DNA from: Alcanivorax sp. DSM 26293
Lineage (GTDB): Bacteria > Pseudomonadota > Gammaproteobacteria > Pseudomonadales > Alcanivoracaceae
Length of the DNA stretch: 64,000 nucleotides
NCBI RefSeq assembly: GCF_900107995.1
Contig: NZ_FNUM01000006.1
Coordinates: forward strand, 186,001 to 250,000
Reading direction: 5' to 3'
Within the stretch, counting starts at the first letter, position 1. Each line of letters opens with the position of its first letter. This document shows positions 36,921 to 44,141 of the stretch, in pieces. Under the pieces are notes generated by a model that saw only the letters and a list, made by a program, of their open reading frames with translations, did no database searches and was not told the DNA's origin. Made by a program: the position numbers and the translations under genes.

Positions 36921-36949
36921 CTGACAGCCCCGATGGCTTTGACTATACT
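36921..36949 (+). promoter_or_regulatory. Promoter candidate upstream of the DUF47-pit leader
   Basis: CTGACA (36921-36926) and TATACT (36944-36949) with an exact 17-bp spacer. Transcription would start near 36956, about 145 bp before the DUF47 start codon. Confidence 0.55.
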
Positions 36950-36955
36950 CGCGGC

Positions 36956-37076
36956 CAGATTCATGACACATCTGTGACAGTTGCACGACTGTGCCATGAA
37001 CATTCCTTTCCCCATGGGCGACTGCCCGGGAAAGTGGGACACTGATTCTGCCTGAAGCCCCTGCTTCAGGTTTTAC
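36956..37076 (+). ncRNA. Candidate structured leader or small RNA
   Basis: From the predicted start near 36956 to a T-tract at 37071-37074 the RNA would fold almost completely. Hairpin one pairs 36960-36970 with 36990-37000 (one mismatch). Hairpin two pairs CTTTCCC and GGGC (37006-37019) with GCCC and GGGAAAG (37024-37034). Hairpin three, CCTGAAGC/GCTTCAGG (37051-37070), is followed by TTTT like an intrinsic terminator. Either an independent small RNA of about 120 nt or an attenuator-like leader of the phosphate-transport genes. No known RNA family recognised. Confidence 0.4.
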
Positions 37077-37100
37077 TCTGACTCTGGACCCGAGGCGCCT

Positions 37101-37781
37101 ATGTCCTTTGGAAGCTCCATTGCCGGCCTGTTTGGCCGCTCACCGATCAAGCCCCTGCAGCAACACTACGACACCGTTCACGACTGTGCCCGGACCCTGG
37201 CGGACTTCTTCGCCGCCGTGACCGAAGGCGACTGGGACAAGGCACGGGCAGCCCGCAAGCGCATTGCCGAGCTGGAAAACCGGGCCGACGAACTGAAAAA
37301 AGAATTCCGCCTGAACCTGCCCAAAAGCCTGTTTTTGCCCATGCCGCGCACCGACCTGCTCGACCTGATCAGTGTGCAGGACAAGGTCGCCAACAAGGCC
37401 AAGGACATTTCCGGGCTGATGCTCGGCCGGCAGATGACCATTCCCCCCATATTGGCCGATGTGATGCGCGACTATGTGCAGGGCGCCATCGATACCTCCG
37501 CCCAGGCCCAGAAAGCCATCAACGAGCTGGATGAGCTGATCGAGACCGGCTTCAGCGGTCGCGAAATCCAGATCGTGGAAGAGCTCATCGAGGAGCTGGA
37601 CCGCCTGGAGCGCAATAACGACGAGCAGCAAATCACCATTCGCTCCACCCTGTTCAAGCTGGAAAACGAACTGCCCCCGGTGGATGTCATTTTTCTCTAC
37701 AAGATCATCGAATGGGTAGGCGATCTCGCTGATCGCGCCCAGAAAGTGGGCGGCCGCCTGCAGATGTTGGTCGCACGCTAG
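37101..37781 (+). CDS. TIGR00153/DUF47 PhoU-like phosphate transport regulator
   Basis: 226 aa all-helical protein of the DUF47 family, structurally related to PhoU. Landmarks: DWDKARAARKRIAELENRADELKKEFR and the metal-site-like ISVQDKVANKAKDISGLM; C-terminal FLYKIIEWVGDLADRAQKVG. The family nearly always precedes a Pit phosphate permease, as here (10-bp gap), and is thought to regulate it. The 5' leader is long (about 145 nt) and structured. Confidence 0.93.
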   Translation: MSFGSSIAGLFGRSPIKPLQQHYDTVHDCARTLADFFAAVTEGDWDKARAARKRIAELENRADELKKEFRLNLPKSLFLPMPRTDLLDLISVQDKVANKAKDISGLMLGRQMTIPPILADVMRDYVQGAIDTSAQAQKAINELDELIETGFSGREIQIVEELIEELDRLERNNDEQQITIRSTLFKLENELPPVDVIFLYKIIEWVGDLADRAQKVGGRLQMLVAR

Positions 37782-37791
37782 GAGTTGTCTT

Positions 37792-39060
37792 ATGGAGTGG
37801 ATGATTGAACACAGCTACCTGATGCTGTTGCTGGCCGGCGCGTTCGGCTTTCTGATGGCATGGGGTGTGGGCGCCAACGACGTGGCCAACGCCATGGGCA
37901 CCTCGGTGGGCTCCGGAGCCCTGACCGTGAAACAGGCGGTGATGATCGCCATCGTCTTTGAATTCTGCGGCGCCTACCTGGCCGGTGGCGAAGTGACCGC
38001 CACGGTACGAAAAGGCATCGTCGATGCCAGCGTCTTTGCCGAATTCCCCCATTATCTGGTCTACGGGATGATGTCCGCCCTGCTGGCCGCCGGTATCTGG
38101 CTGGTGGTGGCCTCCTGGTTTGGCTGGCCGGTTTCCACCACCCATTCCATTGTCGGCGCCATCGTGGGCTTTGCCGCCGTGGGTGTAGGCATGGATTCGG
38201 TACAGTGGGACAAGGTCGGCAGCATTGTCGCCAGTTGGGTCACCTCACCCCTGCTCGCCGGCTTCATCGCCTTTGCCTTGATCAAGAGCGTGCAGCGCCT
38301 GGTGCTCAACCATGATGACCCATTCGAACGGGCCAAACGGGTGGTGCCCTTCTACATGTTCCTGGTGGGCTTCGCGATCACTGCCGTGACCCTGCTCAAG
38401 GGCCTCAAGCATATCGGCCTGGAAATCAGCTTCGCGGCCAGCCTGGGCTGGGCCGCCGTGGGCGGCGTCATCATTGCCCTGATCGGCGCCATGATTCTCA
38501 GCCGCATCAAGCCCAACCCGCAAGCCGACAAGGAATTTCGTTTTCACTCCGTGGAGCGCATCTTTGCCGTGCTGATGATCTTTACCGCTTGCGCCATGGC
38601 CTTCGCCCACGGCTCCAATGACGTGGCGAACGCGGTGGGCCCGCTGGCAGCCATCAACAGCGTCATCGTCAACGAAGGTGTTATCGGCGGCGAAGCCGCC
38701 ATGCCCAGCTGGATCCTGCTGGTGGGCGCCATGGGTATCGTGTTCGGCCTGGCCATTCTCGGCGCCCGGGTCATGGCTACCGTGGGCAAGAACATCACCG
38801 AGCTGACCCCCAGCCGCGGCTTCGCCGCCGAGCTGGGCGCCGCCGGCACCGTGATCCTGGCCTCCGGCACCGGCCTGCCCATCTCCACCACCCACACCCT
38901 GGTGGGGGCGGTACTGGGCGTGGGCATGGCCCGCGGCATCGGTTCCCTGAACCTGCGGGTGATCGGCACCATCTTCACCTCCTGGGTGGTCACCCTGCCC
39001 GCCGGCGCCCTGCTGTCGATCCTGTTCTTCTACTTCTTCAAGGGCCTGTTCGGCGCCTAA
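37792..39060 (+). CDS. pit: Inorganic phosphate transporter, Pit family
   Basis: 422 aa PHO4-family permease with about ten transmembrane helices and the internal duplication of the family: first repeat GVGANDVANAMGTSVGSG (about 24-41), second repeat HGSNDVANAVGPLAA (about 277-291). PVSTTHSIVGA and PISTTHTLVGA mark the equivalent helices of each half. It takes up metal-phosphate with protons, or Na+ coupled phosphate. Cotranscribed with the DUF47 gene; a strong terminator follows. Confidence 0.95.
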   Translation: MEWMIEHSYLMLLLAGAFGFLMAWGVGANDVANAMGTSVGSGALTVKQAVMIAIVFEFCGAYLAGGEVTATVRKGIVDASVFAEFPHYLVYGMMSALLAAGIWLVVASWFGWPVSTTHSIVGAIVGFAAVGVGMDSVQWDKVGSIVASWVTSPLLAGFIAFALIKSVQRLVLNHDDPFERAKRVVPFYMFLVGFAITAVTLLKGLKHIGLEISFAASLGWAAVGGVIIALIGAMILSRIKPNPQADKEFRFHSVERIFAVLMIFTACAMAFAHGSNDVANAVGPLAAINSVIVNEGVIGGEAAMPSWILLVGAMGIVFGLAILGARVMATVGKNITELTPSRGFAAELGAAGTVILASGTGLPISTTHTLVGAVLGVGMARGIGSLNLRVIGTIFTSWVVTLPAGALLSILFFYFFKGLFGA

Positions 39061-39086
39061 TACCGCCGACCCGCCACGGAGAACAC

Positions 39087-39113
39087 AACGCCGCCTTCGG
39101 GCGGCGTTTTGGT
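39087..39113 (+). terminator. Rho-independent terminator after pit
   Basis: AACGCCGCC pairs with GGCGGCGTT around a TTCGG-type loop, followed by TTTTGGTTT. A strong intrinsic terminator 27 bp after the pit stop. Confidence 0.87.
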
Positions 39114-39130
39114 TTCTGTTGCCATGCCCA

Positions 39131-39273
39131 GCCTGCAAGCAAAAGGATCGAGTGACGAGAAGCGAGTTTCGAGTTGCGAAAACCTTTAAAGCGGGCAGGG
39201 TTTTGCCTTTCGAAACTCGGTACTCGCAACTCGAAACTGGCTGCTTCGTTCGGATGCCCTTTCGCTTGCAGGC
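39131..39273. repeat. Heptad inverted-repeat element nested in a GCCTGCAAGC palindrome
   Basis: The inner part has two arms of exactly five 7-bp units each: 39149-39183 (CGAGTGA, CGAGAAG, CGAGTTT, CGAGTTG, CGAAAAC) and 39206-39240, which reads as the same type on the other strand. The spacer is 22 bp. The outer ends GCCTGCAAGC (39131-39140) and GCTTGCAGGC (39264-39273) are a perfect inverted pair. It occupies nearly all of the 305-bp gap between pit and argA. One of several such elements in the window. Confidence 0.75.
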
Positions 39274-39365
39274 AAGCTCCTCACCCCTCCCCGCCGGCAC
39301 ATCTGGCATCCAACGCCCCCCGCTGGCTATACTGGTCTGTCAGTCATCCATCACCGAGACACGCC

Positions 39366-40685
39366 GTGCCCAGCACCACCCCCGACAATCAGGTCCACTG
39401 GTTCCGCAATTCGTCCCCGTACATCAATGCCCATCGGGGTCGCACCTTTGTGGTGATGCTCTCCGGCGAACTGCTGGACGGCCCGCGCCTGCCCACCCTG
39501 GTTCACGATCTGGCGCTGCTCAACAGCCTCGGCATCAAGCTGGTCCTGGTCCACGGCGCCCGCCCGCAGATCAGCGCGCGGCTGGCGGAATCCGGCATCG
39601 AATCCACCTTTGAGCAACACATGCGGATTACCGACAGCGCGGCGCTCAATGGCGTCATGGCCGCCGTGGGAGCCCTGCGCCTGAAACTGGAAGGGCTGTT
39701 TTCCATGGGGCTGGCCAACTCCCCCATGTACAACGCCGGCATCCGCCTGATCAGCGGCAACTTCGTCATCGCCAAACCGGTGGGCGTGCGCAACGGCTTC
39801 GACTACCAGCACACCGGCGAAGTCCGGCGCATCGAAGTGGATGCCATTCGTCAGCAACTGAGCAATGGCAACGTGGTACTGCTGTCACCGCTGGGCTGCT
39901 CGCCCACCGGCGAACTGTTCAATGTGAACGCGGAAGAGGTGGCCTCCACCGCCGCCATCGCCCTGGGCGCCGACAAGCTGATTCTCATGGGTAACGACCT
40001 GCGGCTCGCCGACAGCAACGGTGACATGGTGCGCGAACTCAGCCCCCAGCAAGCCGGCAAACTGCTTGCCGACGACCAGCTCCAGGACAATGGCGTGGAC
40101 CGGCAGCTCACCGCGGCCTGCCATGCAGCCAGCAATGGCGTGGGTCGCGCCCACCTGATCAACGCCAATGACGACGGCGCCCTGCTCAAGGAACTGTTCA
40201 CCCGCGACGGCTGCGGCACCCTGGTCACCCGGGAAACCTACGAAACCCTGCGCGGCGCACGCATCGACGACGTGGGCGGCATCCTGGAACTGATCGAACC
40301 TCTGGAAGCGGACGGCACCCTGGTGCGCCGCTCCCGGGAACTGCTGGAAAACGAAATCCAGCGCTTTGCCATCATCGAGCGGGACGGCATGGTCATCGCC
40401 TGCGCCGCCCTCTACCCCTTCCCGGACGACAAAACCGGCGAACTGGCCTGCGTGGCCGTACACCCCGGCTACCGCAAGGGCGAACGGGGTGCACAGCTGC
40501 TGGCATACGTGGAACGGCGAGCCAAAGAACAAGGACTCACCAGCCTGTTCGTGCTCACCACCCTGACCGCCCACTGGTTCCAGCAGCAGGGCTTCGAAGC
40601 GGCGGGCGTGGAAGCGCTGCCGGGAGCCCGGAAGTCGCTGTATAACTGGCAGCGGAATTCGAAGGTGTTTGTGAAAAAGTTGTAG
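39366..40685 (+). CDS. argA: Amino-acid N-acetyltransferase (N-acetylglutamate synthase)
   Basis: 439 aa from GTG 39366 (VPSTTPDNQVHWFRNSSPYI); the frame is open further upstream but runs through the repeat element, so it is not coding there. The N-terminal amino-acid-kinase domain (about 20-290) has LVLVHGARPQI and the C-terminal GNAT domain (about 300-439) has ELACVAVHPGYRKGERG. It performs the first committed step of arginine synthesis in the classical ArgA form and is usually inhibited by arginine. Works with argH located 18 kb downstream. No strong ribosome site before the GTG. Confidence 0.94.
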   Translation: MPSTTPDNQVHWFRNSSPYINAHRGRTFVVMLSGELLDGPRLPTLVHDLALLNSLGIKLVLVHGARPQISARLAESGIESTFEQHMRITDSAALNGVMAAVGALRLKLEGLFSMGLANSPMYNAGIRLISGNFVIAKPVGVRNGFDYQHTGEVRRIEVDAIRQQLSNGNVVLLSPLGCSPTGELFNVNAEEVASTAAIALGADKLILMGNDLRLADSNGDMVRELSPQQAGKLLADDQLQDNGVDRQLTAACHAASNGVGRAHLINANDDGALLKELFTRDGCGTLVTRETYETLRGARIDDVGGILELIEPLEADGTLVRRSRELLENEIQRFAIIERDGMVIACAALYPFPDDKTGELACVAVHPGYRKGERGAQLLAYVERRAKEQGLTSLFVLTTLTAHWFQQQGFEAAGVEALPGARKSLYNWQRNSKVFVKKL

Positions 40686-40768
40686 GAACGTCCATTCGGT
40701 CAGAGTTCCTGCGTGCTTCGCTGCTAAACCTATGCCAATACATTCTAGATGAAAGCCTCAAAAAAAGA

Positions 40769-41206
40769 ATGAAGCGACCAATGAGTGCCAAAGAGTTTGT
40801 TAACCAACTAATTCAGGGGATAGAAAGCATGTGGCGCAGAAAAACCCCTGATGCCCGGCTGATGCGAGGCACGTTCATAGTAAACTTGGTGGGTTTATTA
40901 GGCATAATCTTGCTAATTGCAGCGATCGGCGGCGGCCCCTCCGGGATGACCTTCTACGTGTTATCGACCATCCTCGCCCCATTTATGTCTTTTGTCGTTA
41001 CAGCGCTTTCTGTAGGTCTCTTCGACGCATATGAAGGCTGGCGTGGGAAAAAGCAAGGCCTGGTAGATACCTGGGATATTTTGGAGTACAAAAAGCAACG
41101 AACAACTTATTGGGCCTCATCAACCGGGCGAATCATTAGATTTAGCGTGATAGTAAGCTCACTGGTGTGGGCTTTCTTTTTAATTTTCGGTGTAGCTTTT
41201 AGCTAG
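40769..41206 (+). CDS. Hypothetical membrane protein
   Basis: 145 aa, function not recognised. Three hydrophobic segments: about 35-55 (FIVNLVGLLGIILLIAAI), 62-85 (FYVLSTILAPFMSFVVTALS) and 122-145 (IIRFSVIVSSLVWAFFLIFG). They are joined by a charged loop with WRGKKQGLVDTWDILEYKKQR. An ATG four codons later (MSAKEF) is an equally good start. The gene is clearly richer in A/T than argA and ilvD on either side. It forms a small accessory patch with the adjacent toxin-antitoxin pair. Confidence 0.6.
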   Translation: MKRPMSAKEFVNQLIQGIESMWRRKTPDARLMRGTFIVNLVGLLGIILLIAAIGGGPSGMTFYVLSTILAPFMSFVVTALSVGLFDAYEGWRGKKQGLVDTWDILEYKKQRTTYWASSTGRIIRFSVIVSSLVWAFFLIFGVAFS

Positions 41207-41262
41207 GCAACACAACAATGGATAGGATGGCGGAGCCTTGCCAGCCCTTTGCCCCAGCACAA

Positions 41263-41649
41263 TCAGACCTTCCTGATCGGCCCCGGATACTGCGCTACCA
41301 TTTCATCCCCGGTCAGCAGTAAAAAGCCCTCGTACTCAGCCTGCGCAACCAGAATACGGTCAAACGGGTCGCGGTGAATCGGCGGCAAATGGCTGACGCC
41401 AAGCGTATGACTGCTGATGATCGGCAGCTCTTCATAGCCATTTTCCAGCAAGCCACGCCGGAACAAATGGGGATCGACCCGAAAATCGGATCTCCCCAAT
41501 CCGTTCTTGATGGTGATTTCCCAGATACTCGCCGCACTGAAGTACACCCGGTTTTCTGCGTCGGCGATTAACGACCGGACCTCTTCAGAAAGGCGCTCGG
41601 GCATCCCTGCTGCCCAGAGCAGGATATGGGTGTCCAGCAGCAGGTTCAT
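41263..41649 (-). CDS. PIN-domain ribonuclease toxin, VapC-like
   Basis: 128 aa. N-terminal LLLDTHILLWA (first conserved Asp), mid-protein SAASIWEITIKNGLGR (Glu) and C-terminal IHRDPFDRILVAQAEYEG (acidic residues) plus LLTGDE form the PIN active site. This subtype is the group typically paired with Phd/YefM antitoxins. The start ATG (41647-41649) directly abuts the antitoxin stop (TAAATG). Would cleave RNA when antitoxin is lost. Confidence 0.9.
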   Translation of the reverse strand: MNLLLDTHILLWAAGMPERLSEEVRSLIADAENRVYFSAASIWEITIKNGLGRSDFRVDPHLFRRGLLENGYEELPIISSHTLGVSHLPPIHRDPFDRILVAQAEYEGFLLLTGDEMVAQYPGPIRKV

Positions 41650-41889
41650 TTAGCCCTCGAACATGTCGGCAATATTGTCTTCATCCAGGCGATCAAAATC
41701 GTCCGGTACCTGAATCTGGCCCTTGAGGAACCCCAACCGCCGTGCAGCAGCAGGTTCCGGCGCTTCAATGGCCGACACCCGCGCCACTGGCTTGCCTGCC
41801 CGGGCGATGATGAAAGGCTCACCCTTGGCAGCTTTGTCCACCAGTTGGGATAACCGAGTTTTGGCGTCATGCATGTTGATGATATCCAT
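41650..41889 (-). CDS. Phd/YefM-family antitoxin
   Basis: 79 aa. The opening MDIINMHDAKTRLSQLVDKA and EPFIIARAGKPVARV match the Phd/YefM DNA-binding fold; the C-terminal tail (about 50-79, DDFDRLDEDNIADMFEG) would wrap the toxin. First gene of the pair; GAGG precedes the ATG. A perfect palindrome immediately upstream is the likely autoregulatory operator. Confidence 0.9.
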   Translation of the reverse strand: MDIINMHDAKTRLSQLVDKAAKGEPFIIARAGKPVARVSAIEAPEPAAARRLGFLKGQIQVPDDFDRLDEDNIADMFEG

Positions 41890-41897
41890 GGGAGCCT

Positions 41898-41923
41898 CAT
41901 TAGCTAATTCTTATTAGCTAATG
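41898..41923 (-). promoter_or_regulatory. Palindromic operator of the toxin-antitoxin operon
   Basis: Two perfect 11-bp arms, CATTAGCTAAT (41898-41908) and ATTAGCTAATG (41913-41923), with a 4-bp centre. Each arm itself contains the palindrome TTAGCTAA, so two copies are 14 bp apart. It ends 8 bp before the antitoxin start codon. AT-rich against the surroundings. Such twin palindromes are typical for Phd/YefM cooperative repression. Confidence 0.65.
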
Positions 41924-42019
41924 CTAAACGAACAGCAGCTCGAAGCAAATCCTACCCGACTACCATCGGTCCGATTTGCCACTCCCCCTGATCTCGACAT
42001 TCCGCCGAACGACACCTTC

Positions 42020-42050
42020 TTCGCCTTGCGAGAAGGCTCCAACAGTGGGG
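42020..42050. repeat. Single arm of the TTCGCCTTG repeat
   Basis: TTCGCCTTGCGAG followed by AAGGCTCCAACAGTGGGG matches one arm of the inverted repeat at 14768. It lies in the ilvD upstream region; a TACAAT hexamer (42061-42066) follows and could be the ilvD -10. Confidence 0.5.
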
Positions 42051-42105
42051 TGCTGTGGGTTACAATGTTCGGCTATGTCCCGCTAGTTACCATTACGAGG
42101 TTCCC

Positions 42106-43953
42106 ATGCCGCAGTATCGCTCCCGTACCACCACCCATGGCCGCAACATGGCCGGCGCCCGTGCCCTGTGGCGCGCGACGGGCATGAAGGACGGGGACTT
42201 CGGTAAACCGATTATTGCCATCGCCAACTCCTTTACCCAGTTTGTACCCGGCCACGTGCACCTGAAGGACATGGGCCAGCTGGTGGCCGGCGAGGTGGAG
42301 AAGGTCGGGGGCATCGCCAAGGAATTCAATACCATTGCGGTGGACGACGGCATCGCCATGGGCCATGACGGCATGCTCTATTCCCTGCCCAGCCGGGACA
42401 TCATTGCCGATTCTGTGGAGTACATGGTCAACGCCCACTGTGCCGATGCGCTGGTGTGCATTTCCAACTGCGACAAGATCACCCCCGGCATGCTGATGGC
42501 CGCCATGCGCCTGAACATCCCGGTGATCTTCGTGTCCGGCGGCCCCATGGAAGCGGGCAAGACCAAGCTGGCCGAGGGCAAGCTGGACCTGGTGGACGCC
42601 ATGGTGATGGCCGCCGATGACAGCGTGGACGAGGAAACCCTCAACGAAGTGGAGCGCTCCGCCTGCCCCACCTGCGGTTCCTGCTCCGGCATGTTCACCG
42701 CCAACTCCATGAACTGTCTGACCGAAGCTCTGGGTCTGTCCCTGCCCGGTAACGGCTCGCTGCTGGCCACCCACGCGGACCGCCGCGAACTGTTCCTGGA
42801 AGCGGGCCGGCGCATCGTGGATCTGGCCAAGCTGTACTACGAACAGGATGTGGAGGCGGTACTGCCACGCAATATCGCCTCGGTGAAGGCCTTCGAGAAC
42901 GCCATGAGCCTGGATATTGCCATGGGCGGTTCCACCAACACAGTACTGCACCTGCTGGCGGCGGCCCTGGAAGGCGAAGTGGACTTCACCATGGCCGATA
43001 TCGACCGCCTGAGCCGCAAGGTGCCCTGCCTGTCGAAAGTGGCCCCGGCCACCCAGAAGTACCATATGGAAGACGTGCACCGCGCCGGTGGCGTGATGGG
43101 CATTCTCGGCGAACTGGACCGGGCTGGTCTGTTGCACCGGGATATCCCCATGGTGCACTCCGCCAGCGTGGCGGAAGCGCTGGAGCACTACGACATCATG
43201 CGCACCAGCGATGAAGGCGTGAAAAAAATGTTCACTGCCGGCCCGGCAGGCATTCCCACCCAGACCGCCTTCAGCCAGGACACCCGCTGGGACAGCCTGG
43301 ATGACGACCGGGAAAACGGCTGTATCCGTAATTACGAAAACGCCTACAGCAAGGACGGTGGCCTGGCGGTACTGTACGGCAACATCGCCGAGCGCGGCTG
43401 TATCGTGAAAACCGCCGGGGTAGACGATTCCATCCTCACCTTCACCGGTCGCGCCCGTGTGTTTGAATCCCAGGATTCTGCCGTGCGCGCCATTCTCGGC
43501 GACCAGATCGTGGCCGGGGATGTGGTGGTGATCCGCTACGAGGGCCCGAAAGGGGGCCCGGGCATGCAGGAAATGCTCTACCCCACCAGCTACCTGAAAT
43601 CCAAGGGTCTGGGCAAGCAGTGCGCCCTGCTCACCGATGGTCGTTTCTCCGGCGGTACTTCCGGCCTGTCCATCGGCCATGCCTCCCCGGAAGCGGCGGA
43701 AGGCGGCGCCATCGCCCTGGTGGAAGAGGGCGACACCATCGCCATCGACATCCCCAACCGCACCATCAACCTGGACATTTCCGATGAGGAACTGGCCCAT
43801 CGTCGCAGCAAGATGGAAGCCCGCGGCAAGCTGGCCTACAAACCCATGGAAATGCGCCCACGCCGTGTTTCCACCGCCCTGAAGGCCTATGCGGCCCTGA
43901 CCACCAGCGCCGACCGCGGTGCCGTGCGGGACCTGAGCCAGCTCAACCTGTGA
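42106..43953 (+). CDS. ilvD: Dihydroxy-acid dehydratase
   Basis: 615 aa from ATG 42106 (GAGG at 42097-42100). It carries out the third common step of Ile/Val synthesis with an Fe-S cluster. Cys122 in [12 protein letters not shown] and the [11 protein letters not shown] cluster (Cys187, 190, 193) are the expected ligand region; [15 protein letters not shown] is the C-terminal family signature. Length equals the E. coli enzyme. Monocistronic, with a GC-rich terminator. Functionally linked to ilvE at 30942. Confidence 0.97.
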   Translation: MPQYRSRTTTHGRNMAGARALWRATGMKDGDFGKPIIAIANSFTQFVPGHVHLKDMGQLVAGEVEKVGGIAKEFNTIAVDDGIAMGHDGMLYSLPSRDIIADSVEYMVNAHCADALVCISNCDKITPGMLMAAMRLNIPVIFVSGGPMEAGKTKLAEGKLDLVDAMVMAADDSVDEETLNEVERSACPTCGSCSGMFTANSMNCLTEALGLSLPGNGSLLATHADRRELFLEAGRRIVDLAKLYYEQDVEAVLPRNIASVKAFENAMSLDIAMGGSTNTVLHLLAAALEGEVDFTMADIDRLSRKVPCLSKVAPATQKYHMEDVHRAGGVMGILGELDRAGLLHRDIPMVHSASVAEALEHYDIMRTSDEGVKKMFTAGPAGIPTQTAFSQDTRWDSLDDDRENGCIRNYENAYSKDGGLAVLYGNIAERGCIVKTAGVDDSILTFTGRARVFESQDSAVRAILGDQIVAGDVVVIRYEGPKGGPGMQEMLYPTSYLKSKGLGKQCALLTDGRFSGGTSGLSIGHASPEAAEGGAIALVEEGDTIAIDIPNRTINLDISDEELAHRRSKMEARGKLAYKPMEMRPRRVSTALKAYAALTTSADRGAVRDLSQLNL

Positions 43954-43959
43954 CCGACC

Positions 43960-43990
43960 CGGGCGGCCTTCGGGCCGCCCTGTTCGTTGC
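43960..43990 (+). terminator. Hairpin terminator after ilvD
   Basis: CGGGCGGCC pairs with GGGCCGCCC around TTC, starting about 7 bp after the ilvD stop. The tail TGTTCGTTG is only moderately T-rich. Confidence 0.65.
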
Positions 43991-44141
43991 CCCTCTTGGC
44001 ATCCGCCCCGCCGGTTTCATGACCGTTGCCGCACCCCGGTAGACAGGGTGTTGCCACACGGCGCTTTCTGAACAAGTATCGTAGGCGTGTTTTCCCGTCG
44101 GCGACCCCGGCCTGTGCCCACTTACGAGGAGCACTCTGTTA

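Noticed and set aside
39131-39273. Insertion sequence remnant
   Set aside because: No transposase coding trace; the symmetric heptad arms explain the whole stretch.
41646-41900. Alternative frame (84 codons) over the antitoxin gene
   Set aside because: The Phd/YefM frame has the family motifs and junction with the toxin; this frame starts inside the operator.
41921-42187. 88-codon plus-strand frame before ilvD
   Set aside because: Begins in the operator, runs through a repeat and overlaps the ilvD start in another phase; no ribosome site.
42073-43800. Minus-strand open frame of 575 codons opposite ilvD
   Set aside because: Composition dominated by His/Gly/Gln as in other antisense shadows; ilvD is unmistakable.
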